NCBI GenBank assembly: GCA_037443685.1
Contig: JBBINX010000044.1
Coordinates: forward strand, 1 to 18,247
Origin: JAHJRJ01 sp037443685
GTDB taxonomy: Bacteria > Bacteroidota > Ignavibacteria > UBA10030 > BY39
Reading direction: 5' to 3'
DNA: 18,247 nt
Shown here piece after piece: positions 1 to 7,044 of this stretch. A program made the translations under genes and the position numbers. Within the stretch, counting starts at the first letter, position 1. Each line of letters opens with the position of its first letter. Under the pieces are notes generated by a model. That model saw only the letters and a list, made by a program, of their open reading frames with translations, ran no database searches and was not told where the DNA came from.

Positions 1-262
1 TGTTAAAACCCGTATAAATATCTGAGATTTATAAGTAATTAGCAAATAACTACTTATTAATCAATCAGTTTTATCGAGCAAATATACGAGGTATTAGAGA
101 AGAAAGCAAATGTTATAAAATGATCCGATTGATAACGACTATTAGGACATTTGTCCAATTGATTATTTAGGTATCATTCCTAATGACAAATCCGGGTTTA
201 TCATAATTTTCAGAAAAGATGGATTTGAGCGGATTTTCTCAGTACAGTACGTGGCATACCCC

Positions 263-363
263 GGAAGTGAACCTTCAGCTTTATTGAATTCACCTTAAAT
301 AACCAATTCTGTAACAATGATAGTATTTACTGAGTGCAGAAGGTTCGTGTTAGCGCTACTTCC
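263..363. repeat. Imperfect inverted repeat, about 56-nt loop
   Basis: The left arm is GGAAGT (263-268) followed by GAACCTTC (269-276), A, GC (278-279). The right arm is GC (336-337), A, GAAGGTTC (339-346), an 11-nt unpaired insert containing the palindrome TAGCGCTA (351-358), then ACTTCC (358-363). The 8-bp and 6-bp arms are exact complements, and the bulge is only on the right side. Function is unknown: it could be a 3'-UTR structure, a decayed element end or chance. Confidence 0.4.
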
Positions 364-419
364 AATCAAAAATAACTTAGCAAATGAAATAAGGTTAAGG
401 TACAAGTTGGATTGAGAAT

Positions 420-451
420 TCCACTGAATGTAGTGAAGTGGATTTTTTTTT
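420..451 (+). terminator. Weak terminator-like hairpin, plus-strand sense
   Basis: TCCACT (420-425) pairs with AGTGGA (437-442) across an 11-nt loop and is followed directly by nine T residues (443-451). An alternative inner pairing CACT/AGTG with a 6-nt loop also exists. The T-run is in the plus-strand sense, whereas every gene here is on the minus strand, so it cannot terminate this operon in the usual way. The stem is short and it may be fortuitous. Confidence 0.2.
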
Positions 452-623
452 ATAAAGTTAGCAAACCCCGCTACTGCTTTGGTATACTCCATGCGATAAA
501 CTCGTCTGACATTTTTTCCGAATCCCGATCTTTCTTCTCATCCATCTGCTAATTGCATTTGGGGAGACAATGATGATCCTCTCAACAAGAATTTAATAAT
601 TTATTTTATTGTATTTTTATATT

Positions 624-1379
624 TTATCTTGCCATCCACCCACCATCCACAAGAAGAACATGCCCATTTACATAATCGGAAGCCGAAGACGATAAAAATA
701 CAACAACACCTTTCAAGTCATCCGGCTTCCCCCAACGTCCTGCAGGAATTCTCTCAGTAATTGATTTAAAACGCTCAGGGTTTTTACGCAATTGTTCTGT
801 GTTATTTGTTTCCATGTATCCCGGTGCGATTGCATTAATATTAATACCATATTGTGCCCATTCGTTGGCAAGGGCTTTAGTTATTTGGGCAACTGCACCT
901 TTACTTGCCGCATACGATGGGACTGTAATTCCACCCGTAAAACTTAGCAACGAAGCAATATTAATAATTTTCCCTTCTTTTCTTTTCAACATATCTTTTG
1001 CAACTGCCTGACTCAAAAAGAAAACAGTTTTTGAATTTATTAGCATTACTTCGTCCCAGTCTTTCTCTGAAAAGTCGATAGCAGGGGTGCGTCGGATTAT
1101 TCCTGCATTGTTGACTAGGATATCAATCCTGCCAAATGTAGCAATAGCTTTATCTACAACTTCGTGTATCGAACTTATCTGGGATAGGTCGGTAATATGT
1201 TTAAGAACTTTTCTTCCGAGTGATTTTATTTTCTCGGCGGTCTCTGCGGAATCCACAATATCCACCAATACTAAATCAGCACCAGCTTCCGCAAGTCCAA
1301 CTGACATTCCTGCACCAAGTCCAGTACTTGCTCCGGTAACTAACGCTATTTTTCCTGAAAGATCGAAAAGCGATTTCAT
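624..1379 (-). CDS. kduD: 2-dehydro-3-deoxy-D-gluconate 5-dehydrogenase (KduD), SDR family
   Basis: Cytosolic NAD(P)-dependent short-chain dehydrogenase that reduces 2,5-diketo-3-deoxygluconate (DKII) to KDG in the unsaturated-uronate branch of pectin breakdown. With the start at 1379 the protein is 251 residues, matching the usual KduD length. The Rossmann motif TGASTGLG is at 15-22, NNAG at 90-93, and the catalytic residues are S143, Y156 and K160 in the YAASK context; the C-terminal GHVLLVDGGW is typical. The open frame extends upstream to 1445, but that would run into eda; the ATG at 1379 has an AAGGA (1390-1394) about 10 nt upstream and begins the conserved fold, so I chose it. It is the last gene of the run, 31 nt after eda and close to kduI, whose product makes its substrate. 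A general gluconate 5-dehydrogenase is a less likely alternative. Confidence 0.9.
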   Translation of the reverse strand: MKSLFDLSGKIALVTGASTGLGAGMSVGLAEAGADLVLVDIVDSAETAEKIKSLGRKVLKHITDLSQISSIHEVVDKAIATFGRIDILVNNAGIIRRTPAIDFSEKDWDEVMLINSKTVFFLSQAVAKDMLKRKEGKIINIASLLSFTGGITVPSYAASKGAVAQITKALANEWAQYGININAIAPGYMETNNTEQLRKNPERFKSITERIPAGRWGKPDDLKGVVVFLSSSASDYVNGHVLLVDGGWMAR

Positions 1380-1410
1380 AAATATTTTTTCCTTATTATT
1401 TTTATTAGAA

Positions 1411-2067
1411 TCATATAATAGATGAATGCTTTGCCTGATAAACATTTTTCACAAGTGTCTTTGCCCTATCGGTCAACACTTCGTAGCGGGCTTCTTTGAT
1501 TGCATTCTTGTCGAGCAATTCGCTTCCAATACCCACTGCAACGGCACCAGCACTTATCCATTCACCGGCATTTTCGATAGTAATCCCACCGGTCGGAATC
1601 ATTTTAATCTGTGGAAAAGGACCTGCGATATCTTTAAGATATTTGGGTCCAAGATTTCGTGCGGGGAAGATTTTGATTAGATCCGCACCTGCTTTCCAAC
1701 ATGTAAAAATCTCTGTCGGTGTATAGCAGCCGGGGATGCTTACAATATTTTGTTCTTGACAAACGGCGATAATGTCAGTGTTTAAAACAGGACTAACAAC
1801 GAACTCTGCCCCCGACTTGATTACTCTCTTAGCAGTTTCTATATCAGTAACCGTTCCAGCTCCAAGGATGATATCTATACTCATCGTTGCCCGAAGCTCT
1901 TCAATCATCTCAATTGCACGAGGTACTGTCATGGTAACCTCGATACATTTGATACCGCCTGAGTTGATTGCCTCAATCACATTTTTAATTCTTTGCCGGT
2001 CGTTCATTCGAATGACAGCGACAACTCCACACTCAAAAATATTTGTCAGAACTTTATCTTTGTTCAT
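1411..2067 (-). CDS. eda: KDPG aldolase (2-dehydro-3-deoxy-phosphogluconate aldolase)
   Basis: Class I aldolase that cleaves 2-keto-3-deoxy-6-phosphogluconate to pyruvate and D-glyceraldehyde 3-phosphate, the final step shared by both uronate routes in this operon. The protein has 218 residues. The Schiff-base lysine K132 sits in DLIKIFPA, the general acid/base E43 in CIEVTMT, and the phosphate/carboxylate-binding motifs GAGTV (69-73), SIPGCYTPTE (110-119) and PTGGI near 160 are all present. The fold is a complete TIM barrel of normal family length. It lies 22 nt after kduI, with a GAGAG-like purine stretch before its ATG. The substrate is made by kdgK further upstream in the same run. Some family members also cleave 4-hydroxy-2-oxoglutarate. 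Confidence 0.93.
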   Translation of the reverse strand: MNKDKVLTNIFECGVVAVIRMNDRQRIKNVIEAINSGGIKCIEVTMTVPRAIEMIEELRATMSIDIILGAGTVTDIETAKRVIKSGAEFVVSPVLNTDIIAVCQEQNIVSIPGCYTPTEIFTCWKAGADLIKIFPARNLGPKYLKDIAGPFPQIKMIPTGGITIENAGEWISAGAVAVGIGSELLDKNAIKEARYEVLTDRAKTLVKNVYQAKHSSII

Positions 2068-2089
2068 TTAATTTTACTCTCATTCTGTT

Positions 2090-2923
2090 TTATCGGAACT
2101 CACTCAAATTAACGCCGTCCATATCATCAAATACCTGATTCTCGCCTCCCATCGCCCAGATGAAAGAATAATTCTTAGTCCCAACACCGGTATGAACTGA
2201 CCAACTTGGCGAAAGAACAGCTTGTTGATTACTTATGACAATGTGCCGTGTTTCTGATGGCTCGCCCATAATATGAATAACTTTTCCGTTATCACCAAGG
2301 TTGAAGTACATATAAACCTCCGACCTTCGCTGGTGTGTATGGGGAGGCATTGTATTCCAAACGCAACCCTCATCAAGCTCTGTCAATCCCATCACTAGCT
2401 GACAGCTTTGAATTCTATTAGGATGAATGTATTTGAAAATTGTGCGTTTGTTAGCATCCTGCTGATTGCCTAATCTCGTAGGTTCAGCATCTGTAAATTT
2501 CACATGTGTTGTCGGATATTTTTTATGCGCCGGATAGCTTACAAAATAAAAATACGACGGTGAATCGGAGTTCTTACTGTTGAAAATAATTTCCTTCGTC
2601 TCTCTCCCAATATAAAGAGTATCTTTATAATTCATCCGGTGTTCTTTCCCGTCGGTAACGATAACTCCTTCTTTTCCAATATTGATAACGCCAATTTCGC
2701 GACGTTCAGTAAAGTATTCAGCGGCCATCTCTTTTTTGCTGCTTAAAAGTTTTAATGGTTGATTCATTGGAACGGCTGATCCTGTGATAGAGCGGTCAAT
2801 ATCTGAGTACACCATTGGGATGTTATCAGGAGTAAATAGTGTGTTAATCAAAAAAAGTTTGCGTAATTGTTCTGTTGTCATTTTTTTAATTGATTCTGGG
2901 TCAGTTGTATATCGGACATCCAT
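2090..2923 (-). CDS. kduI: 5-keto-4-deoxyuronate isomerase (KduI)
   Basis: Zinc-dependent cupin isomerase that converts 5-keto-4-deoxyuronate (DKI), derived from unsaturated galacturonate released by pectate lyases, into DKII for KduD. The protein has 277 residues, one fewer than the 278-residue E. coli enzyme. The zinc ligands are visible: H195 and H197 in PPHTHQRRSE, E202 in the same motif and H244 in SWSVHTG, each offset by one from the E. coli numbering. The C-terminal WAMGGENQ and FDDMD segments are family-typical. It starts 16 nt after the DUF4861 gene with an AAGGA-like site before the ATG. Its presence implies that lyase products are a major substrate of this organism, although no lyase lies in the window. 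Confidence 0.95.
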   Translation of the reverse strand: MDVRYTTDPESIKKMTTEQLRKLFLINTLFTPDNIPMVYSDIDRSITGSAVPMNQPLKLLSSKKEMAAEYFTERREIGVINIGKEGVIVTDGKEHRMNYKDTLYIGRETKEIIFNSKNSDSPSYFYFVSYPAHKKYPTTHVKFTDAEPTRLGNQQDANKRTIFKYIHPNRIQSCQLVMGLTELDEGCVWNTMPPHTHQRRSEVYMYFNLGDNGKVIHIMGEPSETRHIVISNQQAVLSPSWSVHTGVGTKNYSFIWAMGGENQVFDDMDGVNLSEFR

Positions 2924-2939
2924 ATTTCATTTTCCTTTT

Positions 2940-4100
2940 TTATTTTTTTGTAAAGATAGTAATTTGGAGAGGTGATTCTAATCTCACCGCGAAGTTTTGT
3001 AAATACGCATTCCAATCATCAGAACTATCAAAATCGCCACTTCGTGACCAACACGCTCCGGCATAATAGGTAAATCGTTTCTTGTTCGAAGAAGTCCCAA
3101 TTATTAGAAAATGATCTTTATCCTCATTCATTTCTTGAAAAGAAGCTCGTGGTACAATAATTCCTGTTCCAGTAAATCCGTTTGTCGAGTCTTCATTAGT
3201 CAGACCCCATAAGCTGAGCCATCCTAATTTTTCATCAGCGAAACGTTCGGTGTTCTTTCGTTTCACAAGTCCGGCGGCAATAGTTACCTCTCTATCTTCG
3301 TTAATGTCGGAATAGGAAACATCAATTCGGTTAAGGTTCTGACCTGCATCGAGAGTGTAAATTTTTTCTTCTGTGAATGGTTGCCCATTAATAGTATCTT
3401 TTTCATAGGAAACGATAAATTTTGTTCGAATGGGACCTGTGGCAATTATCTTGTGTTTTGTGAACAAACTTGTCTGGTGAATTTTATTGTCTTTCCAGAT
3501 TGCACAGCCACCTGCTCCGAGCGATCGCCCAACGGTAAAAAAATCCGCTCCTTCACCGTGGTCAACGTGATAAGAAATTTTTTGTTTCCCTTCTAATGCG
3601 TTGCCTCGATACCATTTATCGATGATAGGATAACGCACACGTTTTACCCAAACATCTATACCGTTCAAGACATCACCAGCAAGTTGTGAGCCGTAAACAC
3701 GAAATGCGATACGGTCGTTTTCCCAGGCAACATCTTCCCGCGGAACCACAAACTTTGCATCGACAACTGGATCTATAATTACTTTTTGAGATGATGTATT
3801 CGAGAGTGTAAATGTTATTGTTTCATTGGCTTTAAAATCAGATTGGAACAATAAATCACCTGCAAGCTTTTGAGTTAATAACTCTTTTTGATTTTTGGAA
3901 TCGAATACTACAACCTTTGACGAATCGAGCCAGTGGGCTTTTTCCTTCAGAGCATCCCAATTCAGAACAACGGTTTCATTTTGACGCTCAATTTCAGCCG
4001 GATTATTAACAGTAACGAATAATTTTGATGATTGTGTGCAGCCGGCAATACTTAGAATAAAAAAAAATAGAATTCCTATAACGTTCCCATTATTTTTCAT
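2940..4100 (-). CDS. DUF4861 family lipoprotein, pectin-locus protein of unknown function
   Basis: Predicted exported lipoprotein of 386 residues. The N-terminus has a short charged start, a hydrophobic stretch and a lipobox IAGC with the lipidated Cys at 21, so it is probably anchored on the periplasmic side or outer membrane. The rest resembles the DUF4861 family of Bacteroidota: a beta-rich region with VVFD (64-67), AWENDRIAFRVYG near 130, then YHVDHGEGADFF and GRSLGAGGCAIW with conserved His, Asp, Glu and Gly residues that look like an active or sugar-binding site. Biochemical activity is not known to me. It lies between a PAS protein and kduI in a pectin operon, so a role in binding or processing pectic oligosaccharides is an inference. 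The first codons form part of an 11-bp direct repeat (4083-4093 and 4107-4117). Confidence 0.8.
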   Translation of the reverse strand: MKNNGNVIGILFFFILSIAGCTQSSKLFVTVNNPAEIERQNETVVLNWDALKEKAHWLDSSKVVVFDSKNQKELLTQKLAGDLLFQSDFKANETITFTLSNTSSQKVIIDPVVDAKFVVPREDVAWENDRIAFRVYGSQLAGDVLNGIDVWVKRVRYPIIDKWYRGNALEGKQKISYHVDHGEGADFFTVGRSLGAGGCAIWKDNKIHQTSLFTKHKIIATGPIRTKFIVSYEKDTINGQPFTEEKIYTLDAGQNLNRIDVSYSDINEDREVTIAAGLVKRKNTERFADEKLGWLSLWGLTNEDSTNGFTGTGIIVPRASFQEMNEDKDHFLIIGTSSNKKRFTYYAGACWSRSGDFDSSDDWNAYLQNFAVRLESPLQITIFTKK

Positions 4101-4117
4101 TTTGATGTTCCCATTAT
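4083..4117. repeat. 11-bp direct repeat straddling the DUF4861 start
   Basis: The word GTTCCCATTAT occurs at 4083-4093 and again at 4107-4117, a period of 24 bp. One copy encodes residues 3-6 of the DUF4861 lipoprotein and the other lies in the 18-nt gap just upstream of its ATG. It may be a small local duplication or a binding site at the gene start; no function is shown. Confidence 0.5.
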
Positions 4118-4118
4118 A

Positions 4119-5168
4119 TTATAGATTGTCTTCATTATCACATTTAGATTTAGAACAATAACCTGGATAAAGTATTTTGAAACAGTCGGGACAAATACCG
4201 TGACTGAATCGAGCATCAGACCGTTCCTGTATGTACGACTCAACCTGATTCCAGAAACCTTTGTCATCGCGAATCTTTTTACAATTAGCGCAAATCGGAA
4301 CTAACCCGCTGAGCGTTTTAACCTCATTAAGAGTTTTTTGTAATTCATTAAGTAACCTCTCACGTTCTTCCTCTGCAAGTTTTTGTTCGGTGATATCCCT
4401 TGCAATGCCAACAATACCAGTTACTCTCCCCTGCTTGTCGAACAGTGGAACCTTACTTGTTAGATGCCATCGTTTTTCACCGGTATCCTTGTGAAGAGCA
4501 CATTCTCGTTTGTTATTTAATGCTTTCCCAGTTTGCACAATCTGCATTTCATCTTTGTGATATTGCTCTGCTAATTCAGGTGGGTTATAATCGAAAGTAG
4601 TTTTTCCAAGCGCCTCCTCCTGCTTATTCGCCCCGATAGATTTCAGATGTGAAGTGTTATTTAGAATGTAACGACCTTCTGTATCTTTAAAAAAAATTAA
4701 ATCGGGCAAATTATCAATTAGTGTACGCAGAAGGTTACGCTCGTGATGGAGAGTTTCGTCAGCTTGTTTACGTTCAGTAATATCGCTGCTGATACAGACT
4801 ATACCTGTAACCTTGCCTTGTTCATCTTTTAGTGGAATTTTATTTGTGAGATGCCAGCGCATTTTTCCAGTGTCTCTATGAAATGCAATTTCTTCTTTAC
4901 CAATCATTGCCTCACCCGATTGGACAATTCGAATTTCATCCTCGTGATACTGTTTAGCTAATTCCGGTGGATGAAAATCAAAAGTTGTTTTCCCTAAAAC
5001 TTCATCCTGACTCCAAACACCGAGCGAAAAAAAGTGAGCGCGGTTACTTAAAATATATCGCCCGCCTGCATCTTTAAAGTAGATAAGGTCGGGTAAATTG
5101 TCGATCAATGTTCGCAGATAATTTTTATCCTGCTGTAGTACTTCATTGGCTTCCTTAGGTATTGTCAT
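4119..5168 (-). CDS. Double-PAS protein with Cys-rich C-terminal tail, no catalytic output domain
   Basis: Predicted cytosolic sensor-like protein of 349 residues with no signal peptide or membrane segment. PAS1 (about 15-134) and PAS2 (about 145-264) each end in a PAC motif (ITERK, ITEQK). They are an internal duplication: aligned from RTLIDNLPDL (residues 19 and 148) I count about 76 identities in 116 positions. A probable coiled coil (264-287) leads to a tail starting LVPICANCKKIRDD, with CxxC at 293/296 and 326/329 plus Cys 338 and 343, suggesting metal binding. This tail is common at the ends of bacterial PAS proteins, but its role is unknown to me. There is no kinase, GGDEF, EAL or DNA-binding domain, so the output is unclear. 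It follows an 89-nt gap, the largest inside the run, and sits between secreted-enzyme genes. A regulatory role in pectin use is inference. Confidence 0.8.
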   Translation of the reverse strand: MTIPKEANEVLQQDKNYLRTLIDNLPDLIYFKDAGGRYILSNRAHFFSLGVWSQDEVLGKTTFDFHPPELAKQYHEDEIRIVQSGEAMIGKEEIAFHRDTGKMRWHLTNKIPLKDEQGKVTGIVCISSDITERKQADETLHHERNLLRTLIDNLPDLIFFKDTEGRYILNNTSHLKSIGANKQEEALGKTTFDYNPPELAEQYHKDEMQIVQTGKALNNKRECALHKDTGEKRWHLTSKVPLFDKQGRVTGIVGIARDITEQKLAEEERERLLNELQKTLNEVKTLSGLVPICANCKKIRDDKGFWNQVESYIQERSDARFSHGICPDCFKILYPGYCSKSKCDNEDNL

Positions 5169-5257
5169 AAATATATATTCTCGTTGAATTAATAACTCAA
5201 TTTAACTAATTAGGGGTCGCTAATTTCTTTTGAAATAAATTTATATCATAGAATTCT
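5169..5257 (-). promoter_or_regulatory. Largest internal gap, possible internal promoter
   Basis: This 89-nt AT-rich gap separates the SGNH esterase gene from the PAS gene. On the minus strand a TTGAAA (5261-5266, at the end of the esterase gene) and a TATAAA (5240-5245) are 15 nt apart, a short spacing for a sigma-70 promoter. A 6-bp hairpin, AATTAG/CTAATT (5208-5213 and 5220-5225), lies between it and the PAS start. The AT-rich composition makes chance matches likely. Confidence 0.2.
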
Positions 5258-5995
5258 TTATTTCAAATGTTCTGCCAAGTCTAGCTTTATTTCTCGTAAT
5301 CCTTCTGCTGCTAACTCAGCCATTTTAATCGCACCAAATTCTGAAAAATGTGTATTATCCTGCTTCCCGTCGGGCAATGAACTGTACTTACCTCTTTCTA
5401 CCCAAAGGAAAATTTGCTTCGAGCTGTCAGGCCCAAGCTCTACTATCAGCTTTTCACTTTTTTTGTGCATATCTATTAACGGAACTTTGTACTCAGCAGC
5501 TACATCTCTCACGATTTCGGGATATACCCCGTGAATATCGTAAAATTTTCCATTTTCATCAAATCGCCTTCGCACGATTGGAGTGCAGAGGATAGGTTGG
5601 GCATTTTTCTGACGTGTTTCAGTTACAAATTTGATTAGATTATTCCGGTAGTCTTCTGGTGGTGTATAGCGATCAACTTTTTCTTTACTCTGGTCGTTAT
5701 GTCCAAATTGAATGATTACATAATCATTTGATTTGAGCATATCCACAATTGGCTGCCAGCGGTTTTCCGATAGAAATGTTCGCGTGCTTCTCCCATTTTT
5801 CGCATGATTGGATATTGTAACAGTACTGTCGAAAAACATCGGAAACATTTGTCCCCACCCACGCTCTGGGTTATCTTCGGTAGGTTTATCTGCCATCGTA
5901 GAATCACCAATCATATAAATAGTAACATGTTCATCTAAGATCTGGGTAAAACCAACTAATAATATACAAATTATAGGAAGTAGAATTTTTTTCAT
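5258..5995 (-). CDS. Secreted SGNH/GDSL esterase, rhamnogalacturonan acetylesterase-like (CE12)
   Basis: Predicted exported esterase that removes acetyl groups from pectin, most likely rhamnogalacturonan or acetylated homogalacturonan. Starting at 5995 gives 245 residues with a Sec signal peptide (MKK followed by a hydrophobic stretch to about residue 18). The SGNH blocks are clear: GDST with nucleophile S32, NHAKNGRST with the block II Gly at 68, GHND at 98-101, and DNTH with catalytic D213 and H216. The family resemblance is to CE12 acetylesterases. An in-frame ATG at 6019 would add eight residues to the n-region and leave only 7 nt after the pectinesterase stop; neither start has a strong Shine-Dalgarno site, so the choice is uncertain. 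Its position next to a pectin methylesterase supports a joint de-esterification role. Exact substrate is not decided by sequence. Confidence 0.87.
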   Translation of the reverse strand: MKKILLPIICILLVGFTQILDEHVTIYMIGDSTMADKPTEDNPERGWGQMFPMFFDSTVTISNHAKNGRSTRTFLSENRWQPIVDMLKSNDYVIIQFGHNDQSKEKVDRYTPPEDYRNNLIKFVTETRQKNAQPILCTPIVRRRFDENGKFYDIHGVYPEIVRDVAAEYKVPLIDMHKKSEKLIVELGPDSSKQIFLWVERGKYSSLPDGKQDNTHFSEFGAIKMAELAAEGLREIKLDLAEHLK

Positions 5996-6026
5996 ATTAT
6001 ACCGAGTGATATAATTCATATTTTAA

Positions 6027-7034
6027 TTATTCTAAAGGATTCCAATTACTTTTAAAGGGAATCGCTGATGCATCGACAGAAAAGATTTTTTCAATTATAT
6101 ATTCAGCTGCTTCAGTGTCATCAAGTTGTTTCGACCAACTTACACGATTCGAAATCTCTGAGCCGGGTCCCGAACATTTGTATTCAGCATAGAATGTAGT
6201 TTTTTCAGCATCTGGTTTGTTCCAATTATGCCAACCGGTTGGTTCGATATGCTTACCGAGTTCACATTTGATAAAAACTGTTTTTGCAAACGGACGCCAA
6301 GGTCTTCCAAGATAAACACTATTAATTCCCTCGTCTGCGGTCAATTCACAACTAATGAACACATATCCGAATTTATTTCCTTCGGGAGTTGATGCTGCAG
6401 TAATATACGAATTTTTTTTACTCTTAATAATACATCTTTCAAAAACAGCAATTGAGCTTCCAAAAATAAAATCAGTTGTCCCTTCAATGTAACAAGACTC
6501 AACATAACACCGTCCAACACCTTGCGTATAAAAAGTATCTTGGTTTCCAAGGAAGCGACACTTTCTAAAAATTACTTTATCACCTTTTACCATAACTGCA
6601 ACGGCTTGTCCAACAGGACCTGCGGAGTTTTCAAATGTAATATTTTCAGCGATGAAACCATCTGCTTGAACGTAAAAGGAATACGATGTGAATGTAGTTA
6701 ACGTATCTCCATTAACTATTTTTCCTGAATAATCATCAAAAGTCAGAATTACGCTTTCGGTATTTTCCCCAATCATCGTAACGTTTATTTTTGAGGTACG
6801 CAATATTAATTTTTCTTTATATACTCCATTTTTAATAAATATTACAGTTCGCTTTTCGCTGTAGTCAGGAACAGCATTCAGAGCTTCTTGAACTGAGATA
6901 TAATCGCTTGTGCCATCTTGCGACACAATAATATCATATACATTCTTGACACCTTGAGAGATGACGATATGAGATGAAGCAAATAAAAGTATAATAAGTA
7001 ATACGTAACGATATTTAAACTTTCGGTTTGCCAT
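6027..7034 (-). CDS. Secreted pectinesterase (pectin methylesterase, CE8)
   Basis: Exported enzyme that hydrolyses methyl esters of homogalacturonan, releasing methanol and exposing the chain to lyases and hydrolases. The start at 7034 gives 335 residues with a Sec signal peptide, probable cleavage near residue 26 (IVIS-Q). All CE8 signatures are present: GVYKE (70-74), QAVAV (143-147), QDTFY with D166, DFIFG with D188, and LGRPW with R244 and W246. The open frame extends to 7115 but that part overlaps the upstream Gfo/Idh/MocA gene and would bury the signal peptide; the ATG at 7034 lies 10 nt after that gene's stop and has an AAAGGGA about 13 nt upstream. It is followed by an acetylesterase gene, so both types of pectin ester are handled. 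Confidence 0.94.
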   Translation of the reverse strand: MANRKFKYRYVLLIILLFASSHIVISQGVKNVYDIIVSQDGTSDYISVQEALNAVPDYSEKRTVIFIKNGVYKEKLILRTSKINVTMIGENTESVILTFDDYSGKIVNGDTLTTFTSYSFYVQADGFIAENITFENSAGPVGQAVAVMVKGDKVIFRKCRFLGNQDTFYTQGVGRCYVESCYIEGTTDFIFGSSIAVFERCIIKSKKNSYITAASTPEGNKFGYVFISCELTADEGINSVYLGRPWRPFAKTVFIKCELGKHIEPTGWHNWNKPDAEKTTFYAEYKCSGPGSEISNRVSWSKQLDDTEAAEYIIEKIFSVDASAIPFKSNWNPLE

Positions 7035-7044
7035 ATTTTTCAAA

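Larger units (their letters stand above)
1..623. other. Non-coding region downstream of the operon
   Basis: This stretch lies beyond the stop codon of the last operon gene (kduD, transcribed leftward). I see no convincing gene in it. The longest minus-strand open frame (295-492, 65 codons) has no recognisable domain and no clear ribosome binding site, and it overlaps an inverted repeat and a hairpin, so I treat it as chance. Visible structure includes an imperfect inverted repeat at 263-363, a small hairpin plus T-run at 420-451 (plus-strand sense), and a 12-bp dyad at 145-156 (GGACA-TT-TGTCC). No GC-rich hairpin with a T-run in the minus-strand sense is seen just after kduD, so the operon terminator is not identified. 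Confidence 0.6.

Noticed and set aside
141..193. Dyad GGACA-TT-TGTCC (145-156) and attagg/cctaat pair as an operator
   Set aside because: It is short, located at the far downstream side of the operon, and no divergent gene or second copy is seen to support a regulatory role.
295..492. A 65-codon minus-strand frame downstream of kduD
   Set aside because: No domain, no clear ribosome binding site, and it overlaps an inverted repeat and the hairpin/T-run; AT-rich DNA easily gives frames of this size.
1380..1445. Extended N-terminus for KduD starting at 1445
   Set aside because: It overlaps eda, and the conserved SDR fold begins at the ATG at 1379, which has a suitable AAGGA upstream.
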